A stretch of DNA of 64,000 bases from assembly GCA_017394865.1 (NCBI GenBank), contig JAFPWT010000009.1, positions 1-64,000 on the forward strand, read 5' to 3'. Positions 33,343 through 41,140 of this stretch are shown piece by piece. Both the position numbers and the translations under genes were made by a program. The DNA comes from Bacteroidales bacterium. GTDB taxonomy: Bacteria > Bacteroidota > Bacteroidia > Bacteroidales > F082. Numbering within the stretch: position 1 is the stretch's first letter; the number at the start of each line of letters is the position of its first letter. Below the pieces are notes generated by a model. That model was not told the DNA's origin. It worked only from the letters and a program-made list of their open reading frames with translations, and searched no databases.

Positions 33343-34520
33343 GTCCGAAGGAAGGGAAAAACGGGAGTTTGTGGCGTATCGTCCAGCGTGAGGTGGCGCG
33401 GATGCTGTCCAAGCCGGTCTATGTCTTCTGTATGGTCGTGGCACCGCTGATTGGCTATCTCTTTTTCACCACCTTGATGGGGAAGGGGCTACCAATGGAC
33501 ATTCCCGTGGGCGTGGTCGATGAGGACAACACCTCCATCACGCGGCAGGTGCTGCGCAACCTCGACGCCTTTCAGCAGACCGCCATCGTCAAGCAATACG
33601 CCAACTTCGGCGATGCACGCGAGGCGATGCAACGGGGCGACATCTACGCCTTTTATTACATTCCGAAAGGCACGACGGAACTGGCGCTTTCGAGCAAACA
33701 GCCCAAAGTGTCGTTCTATACCAACGCCGCCTACTTGATTCCGGCTTCGCTCGAATACCGCGACATGAAGATGATGGCGGAACTGGCTTCGGGGGCCATC
33801 GCACGACAGACTTTATACGCCAAAGGCTACACCGACGACCAAGTGATGGGCATCCTGCAACCCATCAAGATGGAGATGCACGCCATCGGCAATCCAGGCC
33901 TAAACTATTCCATTTACTTGTCTAACATCCTGCTGCCTGCCATGCTGATGCTGCTCATCATGCAGGTGACGATTTACGCCATCCATAGCGAGGTGAAGGA
34001 CGGCACATCGCAGCGTTGGCTGGAGTTAGCCAACGGCAACTTCTACAAGGCACTGGCAGGCAAACTGTTGCCTCAACTAATGGTCTGGATTGTGATGGGT
34101 GCAACCTATTTAGTGGTGCTTTACGCCTATTGGGACTTCCCGCTGAAAAGCGGCCTGTGGCCGATGGCGCTGGATTCACTGCTGCTGATTGTGGTTTCGC
34201 AGGCCTTCGGCGTGTTTCTTTGCGAACTTTTGCCTTCCTTGCGTTGGGCATTGAGCATCGCCACGCTGTGGGGCGTACTTTCCTTCCCGATTTCAGGATT
34301 CTCGTTCCCGCAACTGGCATTTCCTGCACCTTTGCGCTCGCTGTCGTACTTGTTCCCGTTGCGTTATTACTACCTGATTTATGTCGATCAAGCCCTGAAC
34401 GGCCTGCCGATGCATTATTCCTATCTGTGGTACGCGGCGCTGACGGCCTTCCTGATTTTGCCGCTACTGTTCCCCAATCGATTGAAAAAGTGTCTGTTAG
34501 AATATCAATATACGAAATGA
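33339..34520 (+). CDS. ABC-2-type permease of the efflux operon, first copy
   Basis: 393 residues: a membrane helix near 30-50, a large outer domain, then five helices from about 180 to 385, the YbhR/YbhS layout. It starts within the stop of the adaptor gene (ATGA) and its own stop overlaps the next start in the same way. No ATPase subunit gene is in the operon, so the nucleotide-binding protein must be coded elsewhere, or these permeases work without one. Confidence 0.88.
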   Translation: MSPKEGKNGSLWRIVQREVARMLSKPVYVFCMVVAPLIGYLFFTTLMGKGLPMDIPVGVVDEDNTSITRQVLRNLDAFQQTAIVKQYANFGDAREAMQRGDIYAFYYIPKGTTELALSSKQPKVSFYTNAAYLIPASLEYRDMKMMAELASGAIARQTLYAKGYTDDQVMGILQPIKMEMHAIGNPGLNYSIYLSNILLPAMLMLLIMQVTIYAIHSEVKDGTSQRWLELANGNFYKALAGKLLPQLMVWIVMGATYLVVLYAYWDFPLKSGLWPMALDSLLLIVVSQAFGVFLCELLPSLRWALSIATLWGVLSFPISGFSFPQLAFPAPLRSLSYLFPLRYYYLIYVDQALNGLPMHYSYLWYAALTAFLILPLLFPNRLKKCLLEYQYTK

Positions 34521-35734
34521 AATGGTTGCATAACATATTGGAGGTTTTCCGCGAGGAACTCCATAACTCGATTTTCGACGAGGGTGTCATCGTGTTTTTC
34601 TTCGTCGTGCCCTTGCTTTATCCTTTGCTTTATGCATATCTCTATGGAAACGAGAGCGTTCGCGAGGTGCCCACCGTGGCCGTGGATTTGGCACATTCTT
34701 CCACAAGCCGCGAGTTTTTGCGCAAGGTGGACGCCACTTCGGATGTGGACATTGTCGGGCATTGCGCCGATATGCAGGAAGCCAAGGAATTGGTTCACAG
34801 GCATAAAGCCTATTGCATCATCTATATTCCCGCAGAGTTCGATTATGCCTTGATGGAGGGCAAACAAGCTATCGTGGAACTATATTCCGACATGGGCAGT
34901 CTGCTGTATTACAAGGCGGTGTTGGCCTCGTGTACGGAGGTCTCCCTGGCGATGAACAAGGACATCAAGGCGCAACGGCTGGTTGGCGCGACCAAGGAAC
35001 AGTCGGATACTTTCGCCTATCCCATTGAGTATGAGTTTGTCCCAATGTTCAACACGCAAAGCGGCTTCGCCACTTTCATGATTCCTGCCGTGCTGATGTT
35101 GGTCATTCAGCAGACGATGGTTTTGGGCATCGGAATGATGGCAGGGGAGGAGCGCGAAAAAAAACGTCGCGGCATCCTTGAGCCTCATGTCATCGGGAAG
35201 CGGCCCGTGGAAATGCTGTTGGGCAAGAGCACGGCGTATCTGTCAATCTATGTGCTGGTTGCGGCGTATGTGTTGTGCCTCGTGCCGCATTGGTTCCACC
35301 TGATTCAGATTTGGCAGTGGCGCGATTTGTTGGCGTTTTTGGTGCCCTATTTGCTGTCGTGCATCTTTTTCAGTATGACGATTTCGGGCATTGCCTACAA
35401 TCGTGAGGTGTTCATCATCATGTTCGTGTTCGTCTCGGTGCCGTTGTTGTTCATCTCGGGCATTTCGTGGCCATCGTGCTCGATACCAGCATTTTGGAGG
35501 ACCGTTTCGTGGTTCTTCCCTTCGACTTTTGGCATCAACGGTTTCGTGAAGATTGGTAGCATGGGTGCCTTGCTCCGCGATGTGAAACCAGAACTGGTTG
35601 CCCTTTGGGCACAAACGCTTTTCTACGGTTTCACGGCTTGGTTGGTGTATTACCGTTCCTATGGCAAGCATTTGCGCGATATCGTCGAGGTGGCCGAAGA
35701 ACGCTTGCAGGCCCGCTGGGCAGATTATCTATAA
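34517..35734 (+). CDS. ABC-2-type permease of the efflux operon, second copy
   Basis: 405 residues from the ATG at 34517, overlapping the previous stop (ATGA). Same topology as the first permease: helix near 25-45, outer domain, then helices from about 195 (FMIPAVLMLVIQQTMVLGIGMMAGEEREKKRRG). The two permeases probably form a heterodimer. The operon ends here; the lipoprotein at 35768 follows after 33 bases and may be read through. Confidence 0.88.
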   Translation: MKWLHNILEVFREELHNSIFDEGVIVFFFVVPLLYPLLYAYLYGNESVREVPTVAVDLAHSSTSREFLRKVDATSDVDIVGHCADMQEAKELVHRHKAYCIIYIPAEFDYALMEGKQAIVELYSDMGSLLYYKAVLASCTEVSLAMNKDIKAQRLVGATKEQSDTFAYPIEYEFVPMFNTQSGFATFMIPAVLMLVIQQTMVLGIGMMAGEEREKKRRGILEPHVIGKRPVEMLLGKSTAYLSIYVLVAAYVLCLVPHWFHLIQIWQWRDLLAFLVPYLLSCIFFSMTISGIAYNREVFIIMFVFVSVPLLFISGISWPSCSIPAFWRTVSWFFPSTFGINGFVKIGSMGALLRDVKPELVALWAQTLFYGFTAWLVYYRSYGKHLRDIVEVAEERLQARWADYL

Positions 35735-35767
35735 AGACAAAAATTCGACAAAATAAAACTTATCATC

Positions 35768-36742
35768 ATGAAAAAAGTATTTTTAAGTTTGGTGCTTTTA
35801 TGCGGCTTAGCCCTATTCAGCACCAGTTGCAACAAAGACAGCAACACGGTAACCCCCGAAGTGGAAGAAGGAGCTATGACTGTCGGTAGCAAAACCATGG
35901 ACATCGTCGCCTCCAATGCAGTCAATTATGGCCAACAAAATGCCATTGTCCTCACTTCCAAGGAAATGACTGCCGCTGACAACGAAGGCATTGCCATTAT
36001 TTTCAACGGTGACATTGTCCCTGGCACCTACACGATTGGCGAAGATACCAAGAGTACGGTTCCTCAAGTGGTCGGCCTGCATGAGTTCAATATGGGTGAA
36101 TTGCCCTTCCTAATGGGTGCCGACACGCTGTATTTTGGCGACACTTACTTTTGGGTAAATGGGCAACTCTCAATCACTGAAGACAACGGCACTTACACTG
36201 TCGTTTTGTCACAATGCGTAGGCACCAATGCCAACGGACATGATGTCAATATGGCTCTGAACTTCAATGGCACTTTGCCCCCATACGTCTTTGACACGAG
36301 CAACAAGTTCCAAATCAAGGACATCGAAAGCCCCATCGGACTGGCAGGCATTACCACACTCAACAACCTGAGCTCTTTTGGGCTTGATGTCAAGTCGATG
36401 CTCTTCATGTCGGCCGACCGTAAACGTTTCTTCATCGTTAGCTATTTGGGCGGTCAAGTCGTGGACGGCGAATACCAACTAGGGTATATTGGCACGCCTT
36501 ATCTGCCAAAATTCCCATGCGTGCATGTCGCTCTCGACAGCGATTTCTTGACTTTCCAGCCCCAAACGGGCTATATTGCCCAAAGCGGCACCATGAAAGT
36601 GGTCACCAACGACGACGGCACCAAGACCGTTATCATGGAAAACCTCAAACTGAAAAACGTGGAACACGACAACGAGTTCTTCTTCCCAGTCATTGACGGC
36701 TCGCTGCAATATCACGGTTACATGTATGAACTAAGCCTTTAA
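35768..36742 (+). CDS. Hypothetical lipoprotein
   Basis: 324 residues with a lipobox ending STSC (Cys21) followed by NKDSN. The mature part is all-beta in appearance, with repeated short strands and acidic turns. I do not recognise a family. It is followed by the outer-membrane beta-barrel gene after 50 bases, so the two may work together at the outer membrane. Confidence 0.65.
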   Translation: MKKVFLSLVLLCGLALFSTSCNKDSNTVTPEVEEGAMTVGSKTMDIVASNAVNYGQQNAIVLTSKEMTAADNEGIAIIFNGDIVPGTYTIGEDTKSTVPQVVGLHEFNMGELPFLMGADTLYFGDTYFWVNGQLSITEDNGTYTVVLSQCVGTNANGHDVNMALNFNGTLPPYVFDTSNKFQIKDIESPIGLAGITTLNNLSSFGLDVKSMLFMSADRKRFFIVSYLGGQVVDGEYQLGYIGTPYLPKFPCVHVALDSDFLTFQPQTGYIAQSGTMKVVTNDDGTKTVIMENLKLKNVEHDNEFFFPVIDGSLQYHGYMYELSL

Positions 36743-36792
36743 AAGCAAGACAAAACCAGAAAGTAAAACTCATTTAATCAAAATAATCAACA

Positions 36793-37398
36793 ATGAAAAA
36801 AGCATTAGCAATCGTGGCTCTCGTAGCCGCCATGTTCGTTGCCGGAAATGTGCAGGCACAATCAACCATTTATGCAACTTATGCCCCTGAGACTTTTGTC
36901 TCTGGCAGCAACAGCACAAATTACCAAGGTTTCTCAGTCGGTTTCTCACAGAACATCGACTTGGCCAAAGGTATCGGAGTAGCCGCCGGTGCCCAATTCC
37001 GCATGAACATGAGAAACACGACCCAAACCATTTGGGGAATCACCGGCAAAACAAATGAAACCCAGACCATCATTGATGTGCCGATTTTGTTCAACTATAA
37101 GGTTGCAGTCAACCGCGACTTGGCCATCGTTCCGTTTGTCGGCCCTATGCCGAGTATTGCCCTTACGGGTGTCACAAAAGGCGCCGACCCCCTCTTTGGC
37201 GAAAACAGCTACGACTGGTACGGCGACAACAGCAACCAAAGCCGTTTCAACCTTTACGCCGTGTTTGGTGCCGATGTGAAGTTTTCCAATTTCAACCTGT
37301 TTGGTGGCTATCGTCTCGGACTGCTTGACCTCGACAAGAGCGACAACGCTTCCTTGAAGACCAACGGACTTTTTGTCGGACTCGGCTTTACGCTTTGA
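36793..37398 (+). CDS. Outer-membrane beta-barrel protein
   Basis: 201 residues with a signal peptide ending VQAQ (about 23). Alternating hydrophobic strands continue to the C-terminal LFVGLGFTL, whose last aromatic and leucine fit insertion by the BAM machinery. It resembles small OmpA/OprF-type barrels of eight to ten strands, without a peptidoglycan-binding domain. No substrate can be assigned. Confidence 0.75.
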   Translation: MKKALAIVALVAAMFVAGNVQAQSTIYATYAPETFVSGSNSTNYQGFSVGFSQNIDLAKGIGVAAGAQFRMNMRNTTQTIWGITGKTNETQTIIDVPILFNYKVAVNRDLAIVPFVGPMPSIALTGVTKGADPLFGENSYDWYGDNSNQSRFNLYAVFGADVKFSNFNLFGGYRLGLLDLDKSDNASLKTNGLFVGLGFTL

Positions 37399-37420
37399 GA
37401 GATTAGGCATAAATCATTTG

Positions 37421-37450
37421 GAGCCGGCCTTATGGGTCGGCTTTATTTTT
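37421..37450 (+). terminator. Terminator after the beta-barrel gene
   Basis: AGCCGGCC (37422-37429) pairs with the GGGTCGGCT that follows the TTAT loop; TTTATTTTT follows. Confidence 0.65.
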
Positions 37451-37459
37451 GAGAACACG

Positions 37460-38347
37460 CTAGCAGCATAAAAGTTTTGCTATTTCCTTCAACTTCGTGT
37501 TGAACAACTCTGCCTGCTCCATGTGGATGAAATGGCCGCAAGTGGTCAGTTCGGTGTAGTCGAGATTGGGATAAAGAGCTTGCATTTTCTGCTCGTTGTC
37601 GGGCTCCAAGCCGCTGTTCTGCGTGCAAATAACCATTACAGGGATGGTTAGTTGCATATTCGGCCACCACTGTGGCTCCACGAGGTGCTGCATGGTGCTG
37701 GAGGCCACATATTGAGGCGTTTCGGGCATCACCGACATTGCGTAATCGGTTACCCATTGCGGCGTATCATAACCAGCAAGCGACGAAACAAATCCCATGA
37801 TCACCTCACGGCAATCGGGGCCGTCGAAAGCATGGCCGAACTGATGGATAGCCTCCACATATTCGGACGTTTCGGTGCCATCGTAGAAGCAATAGACGCC
37901 GTCAACATCCACCAAAGCACCACTATGGTCGGTGGTCATCAGCGTGTGGCGACACACGGGCGTACCGAGGCTGTGTCCTACAAAGACCGCGTCCTTGATG
38001 CTATTGGCATTCAGCACCTTGTCAATAGCGTGGGCGAAGCAATCGAAAGTATAGTCCACATGCGGCTTGTCGCTCTTTCCATAACCAGGTAGGTCTATGA
38101 ACACAAGTTGCACTTCCTCGTCGCGGAACGCCTCAAATTGCTTCTCCCAAGTATTCATGTCGCAGCCGAACCCATGGACGAAGCAGAGGGTCTTTGCATC
38201 CAGTTGGTGATTCCAAATCTTATAATGTACCTTGACGCTGTCGTCGATGGTGACAAACTCCGACTTCACCTCGTTAAGTGTCTGTGGTTGATGGCTGCAA
38301 CCGAACACTATCAGAGCAACCAACAATAATAGGATGATTCTTTTCAT
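37460..38347 (-). CDS. Alpha/beta-hydrolase lipoprotein
   Basis: 295 residues from the ATG at 38347, which gives a lipoprotein signal ending VFGC (Cys17). Motifs are in order: oxyanion FVHGFGCD, FIDLPGYGKSDKP, nucleophile elbow VGHSLGTP and the C-terminal TTCGHFIHME histidine. It is close to the haloperoxidase/esterase group. The frame is open further upstream into a DUF1905 remnant. A promoter at 38517-38525 would place that remnant in the 5-prime leader. Confidence 0.82.
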   Translation of the reverse strand: MKRIILLLLVALIVFGCSHQPQTLNEVKSEFVTIDDSVKVHYKIWNHQLDAKTLCFVHGFGCDMNTWEKQFEAFRDEEVQLVFIDLPGYGKSDKPHVDYTFDCFAHAIDKVLNANSIKDAVFVGHSLGTPVCRHTLMTTDHSGALVDVDGVYCFYDGTETSEYVEAIHQFGHAFDGPDCREVIMGFVSSLAGYDTPQWVTDYAMSVMPETPQYVASSTMQHLVEPQWWPNMQLTIPVMVICTQNSGLEPDNEQKMQALYPNLDYTELTTCGHFIHMEQAELFNTKLKEIAKLLCC

Positions 38348-38512
38348 AAGTGATTGTTTCCCTTTCCTTTCGTAAAAAGTAACATGCACTGGGTCGCCGA
38401 AGCTCTTGCCCATCTGTTTGCGGCTGTCTTTCCGCAGCCCGATGATATAACATGGCGTGTTTTGCAGGATCACTGCATCGAATTCAAAAACGTGAGTCTC
38501 TTTGGTGTTCAT
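38348..38512 (-). pseudogene. DUF1905 gene with an internal deletion, fused in frame to the hydrolase gene
   Basis: From the ATG at 38512 the sequence starts MNTKETHVFEFDAVI, the first strand of DUF1905 domains. It then jumps to TPCYIIGLRKDSRKQMGKSF and GDPVHVTFYERK, the last third of the same domain. About 45 residues of the usual domain are missing. The frame has no stop and runs into the hydrolase signal peptide. It may be translated, but the domain cannot fold as usual. Confidence 0.62.
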
Positions 38513-38516
38513 AGCC

Positions 38517-38525
38517 GCAAAATTA
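38517..38525 (-). promoter_or_regulatory. -7 element four bases before an ATG
   Basis: TAATTTTGC on the minus strand, followed by GGCT and then the ATG at 38512. This spacing would make the transcript begin at or near the ATG. Confidence 0.5.
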
Positions 38526-38526
38526 C

Positions 38527-38556
38527 AAAAAAAGCCGCAGCCCGAAGGCAACGGCT
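38527..38556 (-). terminator. Terminator hairpin, family 2 copy
   Basis: AGCCG (38533-38537) and CGGCT (38552-38556), with an A-run on the left. It ends the VanX-type gene. Confidence 0.6.
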
Positions 38557-38579
38557 GAAGATGGTCTTATTAAAAGAAG

Positions 38580-39308
38580 TTATAATTGTTTCACCGGGAA
38601 AGTAAAGTAAGTGTCAGGGAAGGGTTCGTCCTTCAGGGTGAAGTGCCACCACTCGCTGTCGATGCCTTTGAAGCCATGACGGAACATGGCATCCCAGAGT
38701 AGCTGACGGTTGGCGATTTGTTCTTCTGTCAGATCCATGTAGTCGGGATGGCTTTCGGTACCGAACCAGTCGAACGGGCTGCCCATGTCGAGTTCCTTGC
38801 CTGTCTGTTCATCCACCAGGGTGAGGTCAACGGTGGAACCGCGTGAATGACCAGAACGGGACATAATATATTGCTGCTCGAAGAGCAAGCTCTTGTCCAC
38901 CATTGGGTAGAAGATGTGTTTCATGGTGGTGTCCTGTAAATTTTCCGCCCACCTGATAAAATGATCAACGGCGGTTTGAGGACGATAGGAATCCCATATC
39001 TTGAGACGGAAGCCTTGCTCTCTCAGCTCGTCGCTAGCTGCTTTGAGTGAATCGGCGGCCTGCCTGGTCATCAGTGCAATAGGCTGTTCATAGCCGTCAA
39101 CGCGGGCTCCCACAAAGTTATAAGTGCTGTAATAGCGGATTTCCAGTATGGCATCCGGGACAACGTCGGTGATATTGACGAACTGGGATTTGTCCTCCGT
39201 AGGAAGCACTTCGACGGCAAGCACCTTGGGGTCTCGTCTGCAGCCCATGTAGGCAAAAGCGATGCCAAGTGCAAGGACAATAATTAATGCTAATGATAGT
39301 TTCTTCAT
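38580..39308 (-). CDS. VanX/DdpX-type D-Ala-D-Ala dipeptidase
   Basis: 242 residues. Zinc ligands and catalytic residues of the M15D family are all seen: His154 and Asp161 in SGHSRGSTVD, Glu219 and His222 in SEWWH, and Arg109 in SYRP. There is a membrane anchor or lipoprotein-like N-terminus (AYMGC, Cys23), so it acts outside the cytoplasm on D-Ala-D-Ala from peptidoglycan. No VanH/VanA or VanS/VanR genes are present. It is therefore more likely to be for wall recycling than resistance. Promoter TATTTTTGC at 39338-39346. Confidence 0.9.
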   Translation of the reverse strand: MKKLSLALIIVLALGIAFAYMGCRRDPKVLAVEVLPTEDKSQFVNITDVVPDAILEIRYYSTYNFVGARVDGYEQPIALMTRQAADSLKAASDELREQGFRLKIWDSYRPQTAVDHFIRWAENLQDTTMKHIFYPMVDKSLLFEQQYIMSRSGHSRGSTVDLTLVDEQTGKELDMGSPFDWFGTESHPDYMDLTEEQIANRQLLWDAMFRHGFKGIDSEWWHFTLKDEPFPDTYFTFPVKQL

Positions 39309-39347
39309 ACGATCAAGTTTGAATCATCCAATTTGCGGCAAAAATAC

Positions 39348-39378
39348 AAAAAAAGCCGCAGCCCGAAAGCTACGGCTT
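39348..39378 (-). terminator. Terminator hairpin, family 2 copy
   Basis: AAGCCG (39353-39358) and CGGCTT (39373-39378), with an A-run on the left. It lies beyond repeat copy C from the ATPase gene that ends at 39618, and may end that transcript. Confidence 0.55.
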
Positions 39379-39460
39379 GATGTGCCGCCTTTAAAAATGA
39401 TTATTCTATCGGAATCTGGATCACCGACAGCCATTTCTCGGGGATCAGATACTTAGCTAA

Positions 39461-39599
39461 TTAATACTCATCTTCGTGGAATATTAAAGGTAGTAGCTGT
39501 AAATTAGCAAGTTATAAGCACTACGTTTAAATATTGATCAACTTATAACTGCATCGGTTTTGATGATTTTTAATCAAACAGCAAAATAAGTTAACCTAG
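39461..39599. repeat. Dispersed repeat, right module only (copy C)
   Basis: 139 bp matching the right part of copies B and D. It begins exactly at the stop codon of the DUF2795-like codons (FHEDEY plus stop on the minus strand, 39461-39481) and ends with AATAAGTTAACCTAG. The left module and hairpin are absent. It ends 18 bases before the ATPase stop codon. Confidence 0.85.
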
Positions 39600-39617
39600 A
39601 CAGTTATTTGCAGCGAC

Positions 39618-40988
39618 TCAAACCGTCTCCAATTCAGGTAAAATGACGGCTTCCGTGTCAGTAACATCCTTGTGAAGGAACATACAGTAATAGATAGGCA
39701 GATAGGTAACGCCCTTCTTCTGATAGACCTCTCTTTCATTGGAAAAAACTATGGCCTTTTCAATACCGTATTCTGGGGCTTCCAAGAATTTGGTCAAGGC
39801 ACTATGTTCCGTGTAGTCCTTACCCGACTTGATTTCCAAGGGCAATACCTGAAGACGATCGTCATCGTCAATCAAAAAGTCAACCTCACCTTTCTTCTTG
39901 TTATCATAATAATGAAGCGGGAAACCATGGGCATGAAGTTCTTGCGCCACCACCGACTCATAGACTGTTCCAAGGTTGATGCTTTTGATGTCTTGCAGCA
40001 CTGCGTTGACATTGAGACCGTAAAGCAAGTATGTCAACAGCCCGACATCGTTCAGATAGAGCTTGATCAACCGCTTCTGCTCCGATTCCGCCAAAGGAAA
40101 CCGTGGATTACTGATAGCAAGCACATCAAGGGCCACACCCGAGTTGGTCAAATATTCAAACTCATCAGCATAGTCGGCGAAATGCTTCCCCTTCTTGTTT
40201 TCTATCTGCTGATAGACGATCCGCTTCTTCTTGTTTTCCAGATTGCTAGGTATCAAGTCGTAAATGCGCCGTATCTTCAGCTTGCGTTCCTCATCGTATT
40301 GTGAGGCATCGATGCGATACAGGTCATGGACGTCTTTTTGCACCTTGCGCACCCGCACCATATTCCTGTCTTCCAGATATTTGTTGATGGCATCGGGCAA
40401 ACCGCCCACAAGCAGATAATACTGAAAACGTTTCAACAGCAGGTTATGCGTACCCTCGTCAAGCGGTTCCTCTTTAAGATAATGCTCCCGGATGTCGGCA
40501 ATCCATTCCTTGCCGATGCCTGTCGCCCAAAGGAACTCCTCGAAGTCGAGCGGATACATCTGTTGGATCTCGACACTGCCAAGAGGCACAGATGGCGTCT
40601 CCGATAGTGCCACACCCAATTGTGAACCACTGGCGATGAAGCGATACCTTTCCTCCTGATTGAGGAACTTGAGCATCGTCATCAAATGGGGATAGCTCTG
40701 AATCTCATCAAGAAAGACGAGCGTGTCCGACTTGTCACCAAGGGGGTTTGAGTAGTAGTTGCTGAGACGCATGTACAAGTCGTTGGTGGAATGCACGGAA
40801 GCAAACACCTGGTCGCCCTCCTTGTCTTCCTTCAGGTTAATTTCCACATAATGGGTAAAGAGACGCTTCCCCACATAGCGAATCAAATAGGACTTTCCAA
40901 TCTGGCGCGCACCGTTGACCAGCAGGATCTTGTTCTGTTGTTCCTTGAGAAACTGCTCAAGAAACGTGGTAAACTTCCGTTCTAGCAT
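39618..40988 (-). CDS. AAA_14/DUF4143 ATP-binding protein
   Basis: 456 residues. Walker A is NGARQIGKSYLIRY (near 26-39), Walker B is LVFLDEIQSYP (near 93-103). The C-terminal DUF4143 domain has the nuclease-like block GEVDFLIDDDDRLQVLPLEIKSG. A TATCTTTGC promoter element lies at 41012-41020, and three 33-bp-spaced repeats lie upstream of it. This is the third such ATPase in the window. Confidence 0.88.
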   Translation of the reverse strand: MLERKFTTFLEQFLKEQQNKILLVNGARQIGKSYLIRYVGKRLFTHYVEINLKEDKEGDQVFASVHSTNDLYMRLSNYYSNPLGDKSDTLVFLDEIQSYPHLMTMLKFLNQEERYRFIASGSQLGVALSETPSVPLGSVEIQQMYPLDFEEFLWATGIGKEWIADIREHYLKEEPLDEGTHNLLLKRFQYYLLVGGLPDAINKYLEDRNMVRVRKVQKDVHDLYRIDASQYDEERKLKIRRIYDLIPSNLENKKKRIVYQQIENKKGKHFADYADEFEYLTNSGVALDVLAISNPRFPLAESEQKRLIKLYLNDVGLLTYLLYGLNVNAVLQDIKSINLGTVYESVVAQELHAHGFPLHYYDNKKKGEVDFLIDDDDRLQVLPLEIKSGKDYTEHSALTKFLEAPEYGIEKAIVFSNEREVYQKKGVTYLPIYYCMFLHKDVTDTEAVILPELETV

Positions 40989-41011
40989 GGCAAAATATTA
41001 GAAACCAGTGT

Positions 41012-41020
41012 GCAAAGATA
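41012..41020 (-). promoter_or_regulatory. -7 promoter element of the third ATPase gene
   Basis: TATCTTTGC on the minus strand, 23 bases before the ATG at 40988. Confidence 0.55.
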
Positions 41021-41050
41021 CGCCTTTTCCTCGAATAAATCCAAGAAAAA

Positions 41051-41128
41051 ACCACTTATTCCATTAAATCAACCAGGATAATAACCACTTATTCCGGAAA
41101 TTTGATACAAAAAATAACCATTTATTCC
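41051..41128. repeat. Three 12-bp direct repeats spaced 33 bp apart
   Basis: ACCACTTATTCC at 41051-41062 and 41084-41095, and ACCATTTATTCC at 41117-41128, exactly 33 bases from start to start. They lie upstream of the ATPase promoter like iterons or operators. A single related unit lies at 27225, next to R repeat copy 1. Confidence 0.75.
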
Positions 41129-41140
41129 ATTTTGTAAGCA

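Noticed and set aside
38580-39308. Vancomycin resistance gene
   Set aside because: The active site is that of VanX-type dipeptidases, but there are no vanH, vanA or vanRS genes. A role in wall recycling is more likely.
41051-41128. Short CRISPR-like array
   Set aside because: Only three 12-bp units, no conserved palindromic repeat of 25-40 bp, spacers that resemble each other, and no cas genes.
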